A DNA stretch of 64,000 nt from Bryum argenteum (Eukaryota > Streptophyta > Bryopsida > Bryales > Bryaceae), in contig CM073330.1 of the NCBI GenBank assembly GCA_037043015.1, positions 10,620,512 to 10,684,511 of the forward strand, in the 5' to 3' direction. Positions 1-10,918 of the stretch are shown piece after piece (position 1 is the stretch's first letter; each line of letters starts with the position of its first letter). The notes under the pieces were generated by a model. It ran no database searches, had not been told where the DNA came from, and saw only the letters and a program-made list of their open reading frames with translations. The position numbers and the translations under genes were made by a program.

Positions 1-1185
1 TTGCAGAGAGAGAATAGCGTTGGATGGGAAAAGCAATGTACCTGGTGTGGGCGAGGTGAGAAGACATTCCATTGCGGGAAATGCGAGAAAGTGTTTTGCG
101 AAGGATGCATAGTCCGGAATTACAGTTTGGCTCTCATGTGTGCAGACCGCAATTGGAGTTGTTTTTGTTGCAATCCTGCTCTCGTGTCGGTTCATATCGA
201 TTAGCTTCAGGAGTTTCGAAAATTGGAAGCAAATCGATCCTCCATACTTGCAGAGTAAGACTCGGTAACCAATTGTGGTGTTTGGAAACATTCTCCATTT
301 GATTAGCATAAATTAAGGCAGATGATGCTAAGATTATAAATGCTACAAAAATATAATTGTGGATCTGATTGACTAGCAGTGTAAAGGCGGAGGTTCCTCT
401 TAGAAATCCGACCATTGAAGAGATGTTCAAGGCTCGAAATCTAGAGGTAATGGAATGCTGAAAGTGACCCTGTTCTAAAATGATCTTTCAAGCTCAGTAG
501 TGAGTCTTCAAAGTGATCCAATGTTTTTTTATGACAAGTAATACGTAGTCAAGTAACGGAAGTGTCGAGAAATAATTTATCAGATAGTGAGCATTATTTG
601 CATCGAGTTTGTATTGATATACAATCAAACATAAAAAAGAACAAGATTATGTTACTCATATTACTCGTGTTTGAGAAGCTAATCCCTCTATTGATAATGG
701 CAGGAGCGGAAGAAACGCACAAGTAATGGCAGTCAAAGCTCCAAAGTGACATCAAGAGTTTCCAATCCTAAAAAGAATAGGAGAAGAGATTCAACTGAGG
801 AGCATGCACGAGAGAACAATCGACAAAAGGGCAGTGCAAATCAACCAATTCCAGAAGAGCCAGTTCCACCGCCTCTAACATACATCCGACCTCATCAGGT
901 TCTCCTCTTCAACCAACATAATATGGAGAAGATGATAAATGCAACATACAAGAGATTGACTTATGATGATTGCAGATGAGGGAGAAACGTCGACAGGCAG
1001 CGGAAGGCGAGAGGCAGCAATACAACATCTCAAACGCCTTGAATCTTCAACATCCGAAGAGAGTTCGATCAAAAGAAATCTCTCCAACAAATTCAAGAAG
1101 ATGTCCAGTGATGGCGAGGAGCTTTGAACACCCTCAAGACAACACCCATCCCTACTTGCTAAATCATGTCAGCTGTCCATTTTGA
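1..1185 (+). pseudogene. 3' part of an ADD zinc-finger gene (paralogue of the 34-37 kb gene), probably broken
   Basis: The gene enters from the left edge. Inferred exons are 7-254, 380-446, 704-898 and 976-1185, all with AG/GT borders and the same phases as the paralogue at 34.0-37.2 kb. The first exon encodes the PHD-like half of an ADD domain (QCTWCGRGE, FHCGKCEKVFC, GCIVRNY, NWSCFCCNP), close to the paralogue and to the QCRWC...FC..C...N.W.C..C pattern of ATRX. The second ends ARNLE, as the paralogue ends NQNLE. The third is basic and ends RPHQ (paralogue QPHQ). The last is basic and ends at 1183-1185. An in-frame TAG at 202-204 follows the last zinc-ligand cluster, while the downstream exons stay open. 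So this is either a recent pseudogene or a gene making a protein that stops right after the ADD module. ADD domains read unmodified histone H3 tails in ATRX and DNMT3; any such role here is inference. Confidence 0.6.
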
Positions 1186-1904
1186 CTTTGTTGAGCTAGT
1201 CGGATAGTGATAATATATACTTTTTTGAGGTAGTCGGATAGTGATAATATACTCATAAATCATTCTGAGACTCCAAACATGCTCAAAAAGCACATACATG
1301 GGCCATTTAAGTACTCTTACACTCGTGAGATTCGAGAAACATTTCATGGGAAGATCCCTCCAAGACGCGTACATTCTCAATTAAGCATGATTGGGAACTT
1401 TCAGGTATACGCTCATATTGAAATGAAAGCGATCACGATTGTTTGCCTGAAATCCAAAAGTTTGGCTGGTCCTTAAGAGAAAAAGATCAAAATACCATAG
1501 AATAGCAAAACGATTACTGAAAGAAGGAACCTGGTGATTACAGAAAGAAGGAACCTGTCGTGGAAGTCCACTAGTCTGAACTGTAACAGGGATCAACTTC
1601 GCAGACACAATAGTGATAATTCCATTTCAAGTCAAGCTTCAAAATATTGACCAATGCAAAAATAAATTGAGTCCACCCTAGCTGAATAGAAGAGCCGCTT
1701 CACGAAGAAGCAATTCACCGATTAAACACCCCCATGAAGCGGCAATTCGGTTATTAAACGCCCCCAAAAGGTAGCGAGCAACAATTGATGACCACTAGTT
1801 GACCTTCTAAAAAGGGCTCTAAAAAGGGAACTACTCATAAGATTCTAACTTTATGATCATGCAATTGAGAGTGGATCACAAGGATAATTTAAAATCTTGC
1901 TTCT
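1186..1904. other. Intergenic, with short direct repeats
   Basis: No gene seen. The stretch holds several small tandem duplications: a roughly 30-bp unit beginning tagtcggatagtgataata at about 1196 and 1231, a roughly 21-bp unit (gaaagaaggaacctg) at about 1518 and 1540, and a roughly 33-bp unit around 1695-1765 (aagcaattcaccgattaaac / ggcaattcggttattaaac). It separates the converging 3' ends of the ADD-like gene (+) and the glutaminyl cyclase (-). Confidence 0.5.
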
Positions 1905-4770
1905 TTAGCTTGCGCCAGGCCACATCATCTGCTCCCCTATGCACATTCGCCGGACGCTCCTCAAGTCTTTGTGATCGCTTGTTTGATCAACCAATGTGAT
2001 TTCATAAACCTTTGGCCACAGTTTCCCAGTAACTGCGAATACGCACATACCAATTTGCCGTCAAAGATACGAATGTCTCATTTGTGTACATTCACATTCA
2101 AAATAAGCGAACGAGCACAAATAGAAAAAGAGTACTAAAGGTTAAAGCCTCATGTCATCTGTACCATGATAACAGAGCCTTCCCGATGACATGAACCAAG
2201 TATACAGAAACAGGAGTGCTCACCGAAGAGTCTATCTCGCTCGCTATCCCAGGCAATTCCATTGAGCACATCCATTCCCTGGTGATGAAGTGAACAACGT
2301 GTAAGGATTTAACGAACACTATTTTAAGAATAAGTGTAGAACAGATAGTCCTGGACTTCGTGATCAAACGTCGGAATCCTGGTAACTAGAGAGTTCTCAT
2401 CTGTAGTAAGTAACCATAATGACGATTCGCATCTCTACAAGTGTCCGCGTTAGAACAACGTGGATGCACAGCACAAGGAAGATGGAAACCTCGGACGGAT
2501 AATCACTTACCATCACTCCCTGGGCTATCAGAGCACTCCTGCAATTTTAGAGGAGGTTATGAGTTGTCTTTCGAAATGCAGGAGGTGCACAAGAATTGGC
2601 ACAACACAAAATAGACTTGGTCTGAACATAGTGAGCAACACCAGAACTGACTAGCGAGAGAACAGACCCCTGCCAAAGTGATTAAAGAAAATTTCTCAAG
2701 GCCACATTACCTCAGGCCACGCATGAGAACCCAACCCGTGACTCTTCCATCCTGCGGTGCGATTCTTGCAATACACTCTGTCTGCAGAGCCAAAGAGATC
2801 AATAACCAAGACAGCATTCACCACAAGCAAACCACGTGTATGCTCCAAGAAGGCGACTTAAGCACGAACAAGAAATTGAGCACATTACCTGATAGACATT
2901 TGCCCAAATGTCACCGTGAATATACTCTAACTCGTTTAAGTTCGGAACTAGCTGACCGTTGTCTTTGACTACTACCTTCCTAATCTCTGGACATTCCAAC
3001 ACAAGGATATTCAGCATGGAGAATTGTCACACTAAATTTAAAAGACCTCACCTCAAAGATTGCCGGTTCCGAAGTGTTACCTTTGAAAGTCGAGGGATCC
3101 ATGAAGTAAATGTTAGCAGTGCCGTCACTCCCAATTATATGATCCTTCCCTGAAGTGAGACCCCACCCGTCTTGCATGGGATGCTTGAAGCTATCAACCT
3201 GACCGGTAGACAAACATGCGGTCAGGTTGAAAGCGAATCGCATTAGAGCATAATATTCATCTGAACAAAGTGGAATGTGTTACGTGAATTTCTTGTCAAG
3301 GACACCAATACTAACGTAGATCACATAAGTGTCAAGAAAACACACCACTTTTAGTGTGTCCTTGTCATAGATGTATCCCTTTCTTGATAACCAAGTCACT
3401 TGCAACAACCTGCGCGAGTTTACTTTTTAGTGTTAACAGAAATTTCAGATCATGTCAAGATTAGAAAATCTCGATCTTATACTGCAATACTGCACATAAA
3501 ACTGCTGTATGTTGCACAATAAAAGTTGGCACATAGTCAGTTCCACACCTGGATCCCCACAGGGTCAAACCCTCCCCAAAGAGCGACTGATCCATTCTTC
3601 GTTTTTGCAGCACCTGCTTTCACACAGATGACTAAGCAACTGTTGCTGATATTCACCATTCAAGGGACTTTCACTCAACACCGACAGCTCTACATTGCTA
3701 AGAGTACTCCACAAAGTAAAGCAAAGGGCTTGGTTACCTTGCCGGTCTTCACGTCAACTTTCCGAACAGAGGACTGCAAAAACAGAAACGTTTGTGTCAG
3801 ATAACTATAGTTTGAAAAAAGCTACGATAATCATTAACCTGCACAACTAAAAACAATCTAACTTCGAGACTTCGCTCCAACTTATAGCTAATTTTCTCAA
3901 AGCTTCAAAAAGCTAAAGCACATAGTTGAGGGGTCACGAAGTGAAACTTACCTTGCCATTGAGACCGGTTGATTCATAAAACGTGTCATTGCCTTCGTAT
4001 AATAATCCCTGCGACCCAACCAGTACAATCTTCGTAAGGCAAACATCACGGTACGTATCAAAATTTCCAATTGAGATCAGGTGTGCAGTATCTACCGTAT
4101 CAAGAATCCAATCGACATGCCATAAAGGTAATGAAACAGAGTCAATTTCATCTTCTTCGATGAAGTGCCAAAACGTTCAGCTGCTGCAGAGAAGTGAACT
4201 TTTCCAATTCTTTTTAGAGTAACTCCACTGACAGTGAAACGAAGCACTAAACTATCTTATACTATGGATAATTGCAATTGTAACAAATGGCCGGCATACA
4301 TTGCAAGAAAGATATAAATGCTGGCGAACCTGATTGAATGCATCCGGATCATGAGGATCACCCGGACATACTCGAAATGCTTCAGAAGAGTCCTCTTCTC
4401 TGACGAAGCACTAACCTATTTCATGCTAGAGAGAATTGCAATTTTGACAGGTGATCGGCAAAAATGTGTATGAAAGATAGAAATGCTCGCGAACCTGAGT
4501 GAATGCATCCGGATCATGAGGATACTCCGCAACGACTTTGTAACCAAAAACGCGAACCACATCTTCGTCAGACGTACTCCTCCGATTCCAGTAGAATCCA
4601 AGGAAAATAAGTGCCGCAATCAGCAGGATAAGCGAAATTGCGGCTGAGTAACGCCACACCGAAGCATTGCGAGCCTCGGTACGAAAAGGACGCTTCGGCT
4701 TGACCATCGCTTCTCGAGCTAAATTTTTAATCCTACTGCTCCGATGTTCCGCTCCCATAGAAATTCGCAT
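1905..4770 (-). CDS. Glutaminyl-peptide cyclotransferase, plant type (beta-propeller glutaminyl cyclase)
   Basis: Converts N-terminal glutamine of peptides to pyroglutamate in the secretory pathway (EC 2.3.2.5). Eleven exons, in coding order: 4495-4770, 3952-4008, 3738-3773, 3549-3613, 3349-3409, 3081-3198, 2889-2986, 2711-2781, 2511-2538, 2224-2278, 1905-2032. All have GT/AG borders, and together they make 993 nt (330 residues) with one unbroken frame, close to plant homologues. Residues about 1-40 are basic and cytosolic; a membrane anchor follows (ISLILLIAALIFLGFYW). The propeller motifs then appear in order: YPHDPDAFTQ, GLLYEGNDTFYESTG, FGEGLTLWG, QVTW, DGWGL, GSDGT, LNELEYI, IWANVYQ, DVLNGIAWD, VTGKLWP. 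These include the Phe/Gln, Glu, Trp, Asn and Lys positions remembered as the active site of papaya QC. Translation could also start at the second in-frame ATG (4758). It is the left partner of a co-oriented gamma-glutamylcyclotransferase. No defect seen. Confidence 0.93.
4255..4600 (-). repeat. Tandem duplication of the exon-1 end inside intron 1 of the glutaminyl cyclase
   Basis: The 3' end of exon 1 plus the start of intron 1 (about 4418-4600) is repeated at about 4255-4400. The second copy keeps the coding tail (CATGATCCGGATGCATTCA, encoding HDPDAF) and an intact GT donor, lying about 160 bp downstream of the real donor on the minus strand. The copies differ by scattered substitutions, so the duplication is not very recent. 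The extra donor could give an alternative 5' splice site. Confidence 0.75.
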
Positions 4771-6238
4771 AGGAGACCTTTCTGTTCAAGCTCGCGTATT
4801 CGCCATAGCTAACCTACAAATTCGTAGATCGCGGCAAAAGATCGGGAAACAGGAAATGACTCTCGCATCTCGAAAATCTAAACTGTGCACGCTCTCATAT
4901 CGATTGGAGCGATCTGATAGCTTTCCGCTCATACTGTTCATACTCTTCGTTTCTGGTTGCGAAACCCTGAACGACTACTGAGGTCGCCATCGCCACAGCC
5001 GGATTGCTGCAGTAGCAGCAAAGTCCACCATTCTCTTCTTCGTGAAAGGTATACGAACTATGTAGGTCCTAGTTTGTAGGACCCGGACAATCATACTAAT
5101 ATTAATAAATTAAATAGAAAACGAAAAAAGAGCAAGAAAGGTTGAATCTATATATATATAATTTTTATTTATTTATGTTGAATCAAAATAATCCAAATAC
5201 TTGGTATCCCAATTAACCCCTAATGTTGTAAGGTCTCAAAACTGCCAAAAAGCCTTGAAGCAACCCTCAGTTATTGCAAGGTGCAAATTTTTAAGTTTTG
5301 AGAAACTTTTGTAGATGTAACCATAGGATCTAGTATCTAACTTGTATATGTATGTGTGTATGAATTCAATTTTCCTCACCAATCGTGTGATCATAATGAT
5401 CAGAGTTGAAAAAGAAAGTTTTTTTCCTAGTTGTGAAATAGGTTTGAAGTGTTTTTCGAGCCTAAAAACCAATTTCAAGAGTGAAGTTGAATTAAGGCTT
5501 TTCAAATCCTTGTTCCCAAGGAAGTTACGATGACATATACATATTTTTCACCCTTGTTGGATCTATGCCACCTAATAGAAATGCTTGATTATTGACATGG
5601 AGGTATGCCAGAAATGCAAATACAAAGGCTAGTCTTTGACAATCTTGGGCAGATTCTGAGTAGCGTTTTCAAACTTTGACCTCGAATGTCTCTCAATGTA
5701 TGAGGAATTTTAAAGCTCAATAGGTATGGTAAAATTCTACTATGTGCAAATAGTGTCAAGTTCATACAAGAGCTTGACCATAGTCTTATAAATGCAAAGC
5801 CTCCTCGTTCTGCATAGTGCCTTATTCTTTGCACAGCCCGGAATCTAGAAGAAGTATAATGAATGTCTCTTGTGACCTCGAGAGACACTCATCATTTTTT
5901 TGGTTACAATTGATAAACATAGGTTTCTTAGCAACTTGAATCCTTGCAATATTTAGGCCTTATAAACTCCAATCTATGACATACTTTGTTGATTTGAAAA
6001 AAACTTGAGTTTAGACTCATGTATAATTTTATTACATTTTTTCTTTTTGAGTACGAGTATAATCTTGAAGTAAGAGCTCGAGAATTTTCACATACCGAAG
6101 GTGGGCATGCCTTTTTTGATCTCAATGTTGAACAGTCTCTAAATGAATTCACAATGACATAAGGGTCACTATAAAGAATGCAGCATCCCAATTGGGAGTG
6201 ACTAATGTAATCAGTGGTATCAATGGTGGCAGGAATTT
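4771..6238. other. Intergenic between two minus-strand genes
   Basis: Holds the presumed promoter and 5' flank of the glutaminyl cyclase (4771 to about 5050, moderately GC-rich) and the presumed 3' UTR of the next gene (just below 6239). Between them is AT-rich DNA with no gene I can support. A TTAACCCCTAA motif at 5213-5223 matches the terminus of the TTAA-flanked small elements seen elsewhere in the window, but no matching right end lies nearby. Confidence 0.45.
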
Positions 6239-7965
6239 TCAACATGCAAAATCAAAGGACGATGATGCTCCATTGCAGTTGTCATGTGATTGCTTTTCAA
6301 CAGCGCCTTTTGGTTCTAAATATCTAGCCATACCGTCCAGTCCGATACTTGCACTCAGTTGTTGTCGAACAGCCTCAGCAAGTTTGCTAATATCTTCATC
6401 AGGGCAATCTGCAGCAGAAGATCAAAATGTCAACATGAACAACTGTGCATGCATTAGTACAGAAAGAAAACATTCAGTTCAAACGAATATACTCTTCAGA
6501 ACAATGAACTAGAGAAGGACATACCGATTTCATGTAAACACTCTTCCAGCATAAATAAGTACTCATAATTTCGTCCAGATGGACCCACAGCAAGGGCAAT
6601 CCGTCTGCATAGACCGAATGTCAATGTGAACAAACCTTGTAAGCGAGTGCATGCATTACAGGATTGTAAAGGAAGCGAACTAAAAAACCGTAGGTGTTAT
6701 CTCAGAATTCGAGTAGCCAACATATACGTTACAATGCAGTTCGTAACTTCAAGCAGTTCAATGAGGATTATGTCAAATTCTAACCTTGCCATCACTTCCA
6801 GGGGTTCACGTCCTGTCCAGAATTTATTTTTCGACTTGTCTGAAGAACCGATATATCTGCACATGAGTATTTAATCCGTTATGTCATCCCAAGAGAAGGG
6901 CAGCATCCATAATTGAAGTGGTCTCTACAGATGAAAGTACACATCTCAGAGATGTACAACTGATGATATATGAAACTCGAATGTGTACTGAAACTCACAC
7001 AAGAACATTGTAGACGCTTGGCTTCTCTAAGTCATCATCCTGCAGTAAGCAACACACTTGGATGTGAGATGACAAGAAAATCTGAAGTCTTGCCATCGAA
7101 AAAAAATCTCTCAATCGAACACCCAACTCCCACGTCATTAAAATTATGAACTAAAGAAATCTAGCTCTTCATCTCATTCTAGTCATCAAGTGGCACGAAC
7201 GGGATGTAGAATAAGAATTGTTGAACACTCGGAATTGGAAATTGCACATACCGTATAGAGGTTGACATGTGTCTTTACATCGTATTCTTGTTCCCTGACA
7301 TCCAAATACTGAACATGAAACGAACACACATGAGCTGATCACGTCGTGGCATGAAGAACAAATTGTCACAGTTGAAGAGTCAAGTTCTTAAACTAGTGCA
7401 TCGTATTAAAAGGAGAGGTTGAAACATACAGCTTGAACTTGTTTCTCCTTTTCATCGCCTGAAACTCGGAATGCAGCACCCCACTGTAACATTAAAAGTC
7501 CTCGAGTTAGGACAAACGCAAATCAGAAGCTATTACGTCCATGTAATGAAAGCGTTTCATTTTTAACTGAGATCATTGATGAATATTCGAAGGATAATAC
7601 TTGTCAAGTGCAGAGGAGACTGATCTTCCTCAGAGCCACCACCACTGTGAGTAGAAATGAGTAACTCACGGTGACTGCACCCTCTTTTGCTTCCAGTGTG
7701 ACAACACGTCCAGGAAATTCAGGTGTACCTCGATGATCTGTGCTGGCTGTAGAACACAAGAGAGAAGAATTAGTAAAATCAACATCCTTCAAGATGAAGA
7801 GATTAAGTTTAATGTCTCAGCTCTTTTAAAAGAGTTTCTTGAATGAAGCGAACAACCTTGATAGAAAACTCTGTGATAGTCCTTAATGAAGCCGATCCGC
7901 TTTTCATCATATTCGAAGCCTGCTTTCCATAAAAGTGAACCGTAACCGAACACCCATAGTACCAT
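6239..7965 (-). CDS. Glutathione-specific gamma-glutamylcyclotransferase (ChaC/GGCT2 type)
   Basis: Cleaves glutathione to 5-oxoproline and Cys-Gly in the cytosol, the entry step of plant glutathione turnover. Eight exons in coding order: 7857-7965, 7670-7746, 7430-7483, 7252-7308, 6999-7039, 6785-6856, 6525-6604, 6239-6408. All have GT/AG borders and sum to 660 nt (219 residues) in one frame, the normal plant length. The start gives MVLWVFGYGSLLW, with the family's YGSL substrate-binding loop at the very N-terminus. Next come FEYDEKRIGFIKDYHRVF, STDHRGTPEFPGR (the family's DHRGTPE motif), WGAAFRVSG, then YLDVREQEYD, whose first Glu (about residue 86) is the catalytic acid by family knowledge. 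PSGRNYEYLF and a polar tail ending DFAC follow. No inactivating change seen. It lies upstream of, and in the same orientation as, the glutaminyl cyclase, with about 1.47 kb between the coding parts. Confidence 0.94.
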
Positions 7966-9212
7966 TATCTTCTATATATCTTCAAACCACCACCAGAAAT
8001 GCTTATCAGTATCACCAATCTCTTTACTCCACATGCTTAGCAATGATAAAAAATGCAACAACGTGATGACTGAATGCACTATGTCAATTGAGAAGTTCAA
8101 CGACGAAAGGTCCAAATAATTTACAGATACAAAATGGATATACGCTACATGGTCTACACGTATTGAGCAAATCTTTCTGCTTTTTAAAAACTTTCAAAAT
8201 CAGTGAAGACATCTCCTTCATTAAAATTTCTAAGATTTGCTTTTGTACTTCCAAGTGTGATCGCTTGAAACACAGAGGCCTTTTGTACTGTACCTCATAT
8301 ATATTGAAACATTAGAATGTGAATCTCAACACCTACTACGGATCTAGCTTCATGTGAGACCCGTCCCCTGCCTGCATTTCCATTCTAATGTCTGCATCAA
8401 CAAACGTAATACGTCCTAATTGCCTCAATAAGGACGAGGCTTACATATGAGAGACCTAAACATCCCGTTACGTAACTTCACCGCAATAGCAACATCCGCA
8501 TTGCTACCTCAAAAATACAGAGCTTCTTATATCGTAAGACGATCAATAAACGAAAGCTACAAACCGATCAGAAGTTAATTAAGAACCGCGCAAAATAAGA
8601 AAATCAAGCCTCGCTAGAGAATATTTCCAGTGCGCAACATCCCTATCACTCAGAGTAACTTATCGCATTGACGACTAGAACAGGAATTTCAAATGACAAC
8701 ATCCGCATTGCTACCTAAGATACAGAGCTTGTTCAATCAAAACATGAACAGATTCTAGAACACCGTTTCACAATTTAACAGACGATCAACTACAAACTGA
8801 TCAAAAAATTAATTAAAACCACGAAAAACAAGAAAATCAAGATTCGCTGTGGATGATTGCGCAACATCCCTGTCACTATCGCATCGAAAATTAAAACAGA
8901 AAATTAAGACAACTGAACCTAAATTATTCCTCAAACCCTCTGATTACATCTTAGAAGATCCAAATGAAGGTACAGAGACGTGTGATTTGAGATGCCTCAC
9001 CTACAAGCTAACGCCCGATAACGAAATGCAGAGTTGTCTAATCTGTGATATGCAAATTGGAGATTGTCAGCGATTCAGAATTCAGCAAACAAGACTCACT
9101 CTTAAGACAAATTGCTTAACCAAACAAGAGGAAAAGGTCAAAATGCAGAGGTTTAGGTGACCGAACGTACAAGCGCTTCGCTGAAGAAGTATGAAAACAG
9201 CTGATTGACTTA
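7966..9212. other. 5' flank of the ChaC/GGCT gene with a tandem duplication
   Basis: No coding region supported. A block of roughly 160-180 bp occurs twice, at about 8488-8650 and 8698-8876. Shared stretches include caacatccgcattgctacct, gttaattaagaaccgcg / aaattaattaaaaccacg, and gcgcaacatccct. Because it lies upstream of the minus-strand gene it may be duplicated promoter or 5'-UTR sequence; that is inference. Confidence 0.5.
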
Positions 9213-9341
9213 ATGGCTATGGCACCGGTCGAATTGCGGGAGCTGGAAATTGCGTTGCAAAACAACGGCAAAGCACGAATCACTTGTGCGGACTGCGGAG
9301 GAAGACGTCCTCACCCATTTCAATCGCCTGTGCACTTCTAA
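9213..9341 (+). CDS. Small hypothetical ORF with a CxxC pair (doubtful)
   Basis: A 42-codon frame in a GC-rich patch of otherwise AT-rich DNA. It starts MAMAPVELRELE and contains ITCADCGGRRPHP. The combination of a short helix, NNG and CADCG loosely recalls the start of ArfGAP zinc fingers, but no further zinc ligands, splice donor or continuation is visible, so it may be a decayed fragment or chance. Not recognised with any confidence. Confidence 0.15.
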   Translation: MAMAPVELRELEIALQNNGKARITCADCGGRRPHPFQSPVHF

Positions 9342-10598
9342 CTTTTACTTTTACGAATACTTTACTTTTTGTCACTAGAGTAAAACAATTCACTTGTTGT
9401 GTTGTGAAGAGGTACATGTGTGCATATTGTAATGTGACATTATATCATATTAAATCAAAGTATTTGAAAGACTGTCATTTCTTATAGGTTTATCCAAAGT
9501 TTTCAACCCCATTTTTCCTCTAAAAGTTTTAATTTTGACCTTTCAAACTCAAAATTGATATAAGATTGAGCTTTGCATGTATGAATGGGGACATATAGAA
9601 GGTGAAAGGTCAAATCAACAAACTTATATGAAGAGATAGATAGATAGAAGATAGATAGATAGAAACTCCGGTCCTTTCTAAGGGCAAAAATATGAATACC
9701 TTAATAACCCTTTTTATTCTAACCCTACAACAATCCACATAATGCATAATTTTTGTTTTTATACCTTTTTTTTCAAAACAATTTGCATAAAGTTGTAAGA
9801 AATTTAATGAGTGTTACATGGGAGTCAAGCCATTTTGGAGGCTTGAGGAGAGAAAAGATTCAATCATGTGATTGGTCTATTTGCTAAAATATCTTGAATA
9901 GACCAATGACATGACAACCAAATGTTGAAACCTATCTTCCTAGTAAAAGTTTCAACACTTGTTTCTTAAAGAATTCATTATGATTTCTAAAATTTAAAAA
10001 ACTCAAAAAATGTTGAAATTTTACAAAGACTTGCCTATTTTAGGCTTGAAAATTAAATTGTGCAATAAGATTTTCAAAATTAGAATTCAAGTTTGCAAAA
10101 AAAATATAGACACATTGTAGTATAGGGAACGCCCAATGAATATTAATCTTAATCCCTAAAATTTAAGAACAAAGAGTGAAATTGAAGTTGCATGAAATAG
10201 CAAAGAGTCTTTTGGCTTTCTAGGTTTGTTAGGGGTTAATTTAAGGATGTTCTACAATGGGAATCAAGCCGTACATGGGGCGGAAGGACTTGAAAAAATT
10301 CTCTCTTGTGATTGGTCTATTTGTCAAAACTCAAAATATCACATGAGAGGGATTTTTGCCCACTTTCATTCCCATGTGTGACTCCCCATGTAAAGTGTTC
10401 CCCAATCCAAGGTATTATGAAAACAAGGAACCAAATTACAGTTGATGGAGTATAGTTTTGGACAATTTATCTTTTGTAAAATTTTCACCAAGTATGACAA
10501 ATTAAAGGTTATTATTTGAGCCATAATTTCTTTTTTATGAATTCCTTGGTACAAACTTTTCATAATTGGTAGTCTTTCTCATTGCGGTGGGTTTGTTT
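9342..10598. other. AT-rich intergenic DNA with small repeats
   Basis: No gene seen. Contains a GATA microsatellite at about 9632-9664. A segment at about 9812-9910 (gggagtcaagccattttgg ... gtgattggtctatttg) resembles the termini and interior of the element at 10247-10403. A TTAGGGGTTAA motif ends at 10239. Confidence 0.4.
10247..10403. mobile_element. Small inverted-repeat element (TTTACATGGGGAGTCAAGCC-type termini)
   Basis: The left end (ttctacaatgggaatcaagcc) and right end (tgactccccatgtaaagtgtt) are imperfect inverted repeats around a core with ctctcttgtgattggtctat. The same terminus and core recur at 12259-12572 and partly near 9812. It has no coding capacity. Superfamily not assigned; a MITE is the likely explanation. 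Confidence 0.45.
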
Positions 10599-10761
10599 CA
10601 CTACTAGAAAATGGCAAAAAAGTGACGGCCGTAATGACTGGACTGGATTGACACAAAGTGTCATTTTTAATTGTGCTTCTAATAACGTCAAAATAAATTA
10701 TTATATTTTTCACTTTTCCTTAATTTTTTTGATGATTTATTAAAGTGTGGTATGCTTATTA

Positions 10762-10800
<39 letters not shown>

Positions 10801-10918
10801 AAAGTGACAAATATCATGATTTCTTTTGACGTTATTAGAAGCACAGTTAAAACTGCCACTTTGTGTCATTCCGGTCAAGTCATTACGGCCGTCACTTTTT
10901 TGCCATTTTCTACTAGTG
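10599..10918. mobile_element. Non-autonomous CACTA (En/Spm-type) element
   Basis: A 320-bp element. The left end reads CACTACTAGAAAATGGCA and the right end is its complement (TGCCATTTTCTACTAGTG). The inverted similarity runs for over 40 bp through aaaaaagtgacggccgtaat and extends into an inner pair around cacaaagtg and gcttctaataacgtcaaa. It is flanked by a 3-bp duplication TTT (10596-10598 and 10919-10921), as expected for CACTA. The core has a run of about 32 A. No transposase; it would depend on an autonomous copy elsewhere. Confidence 0.88.
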
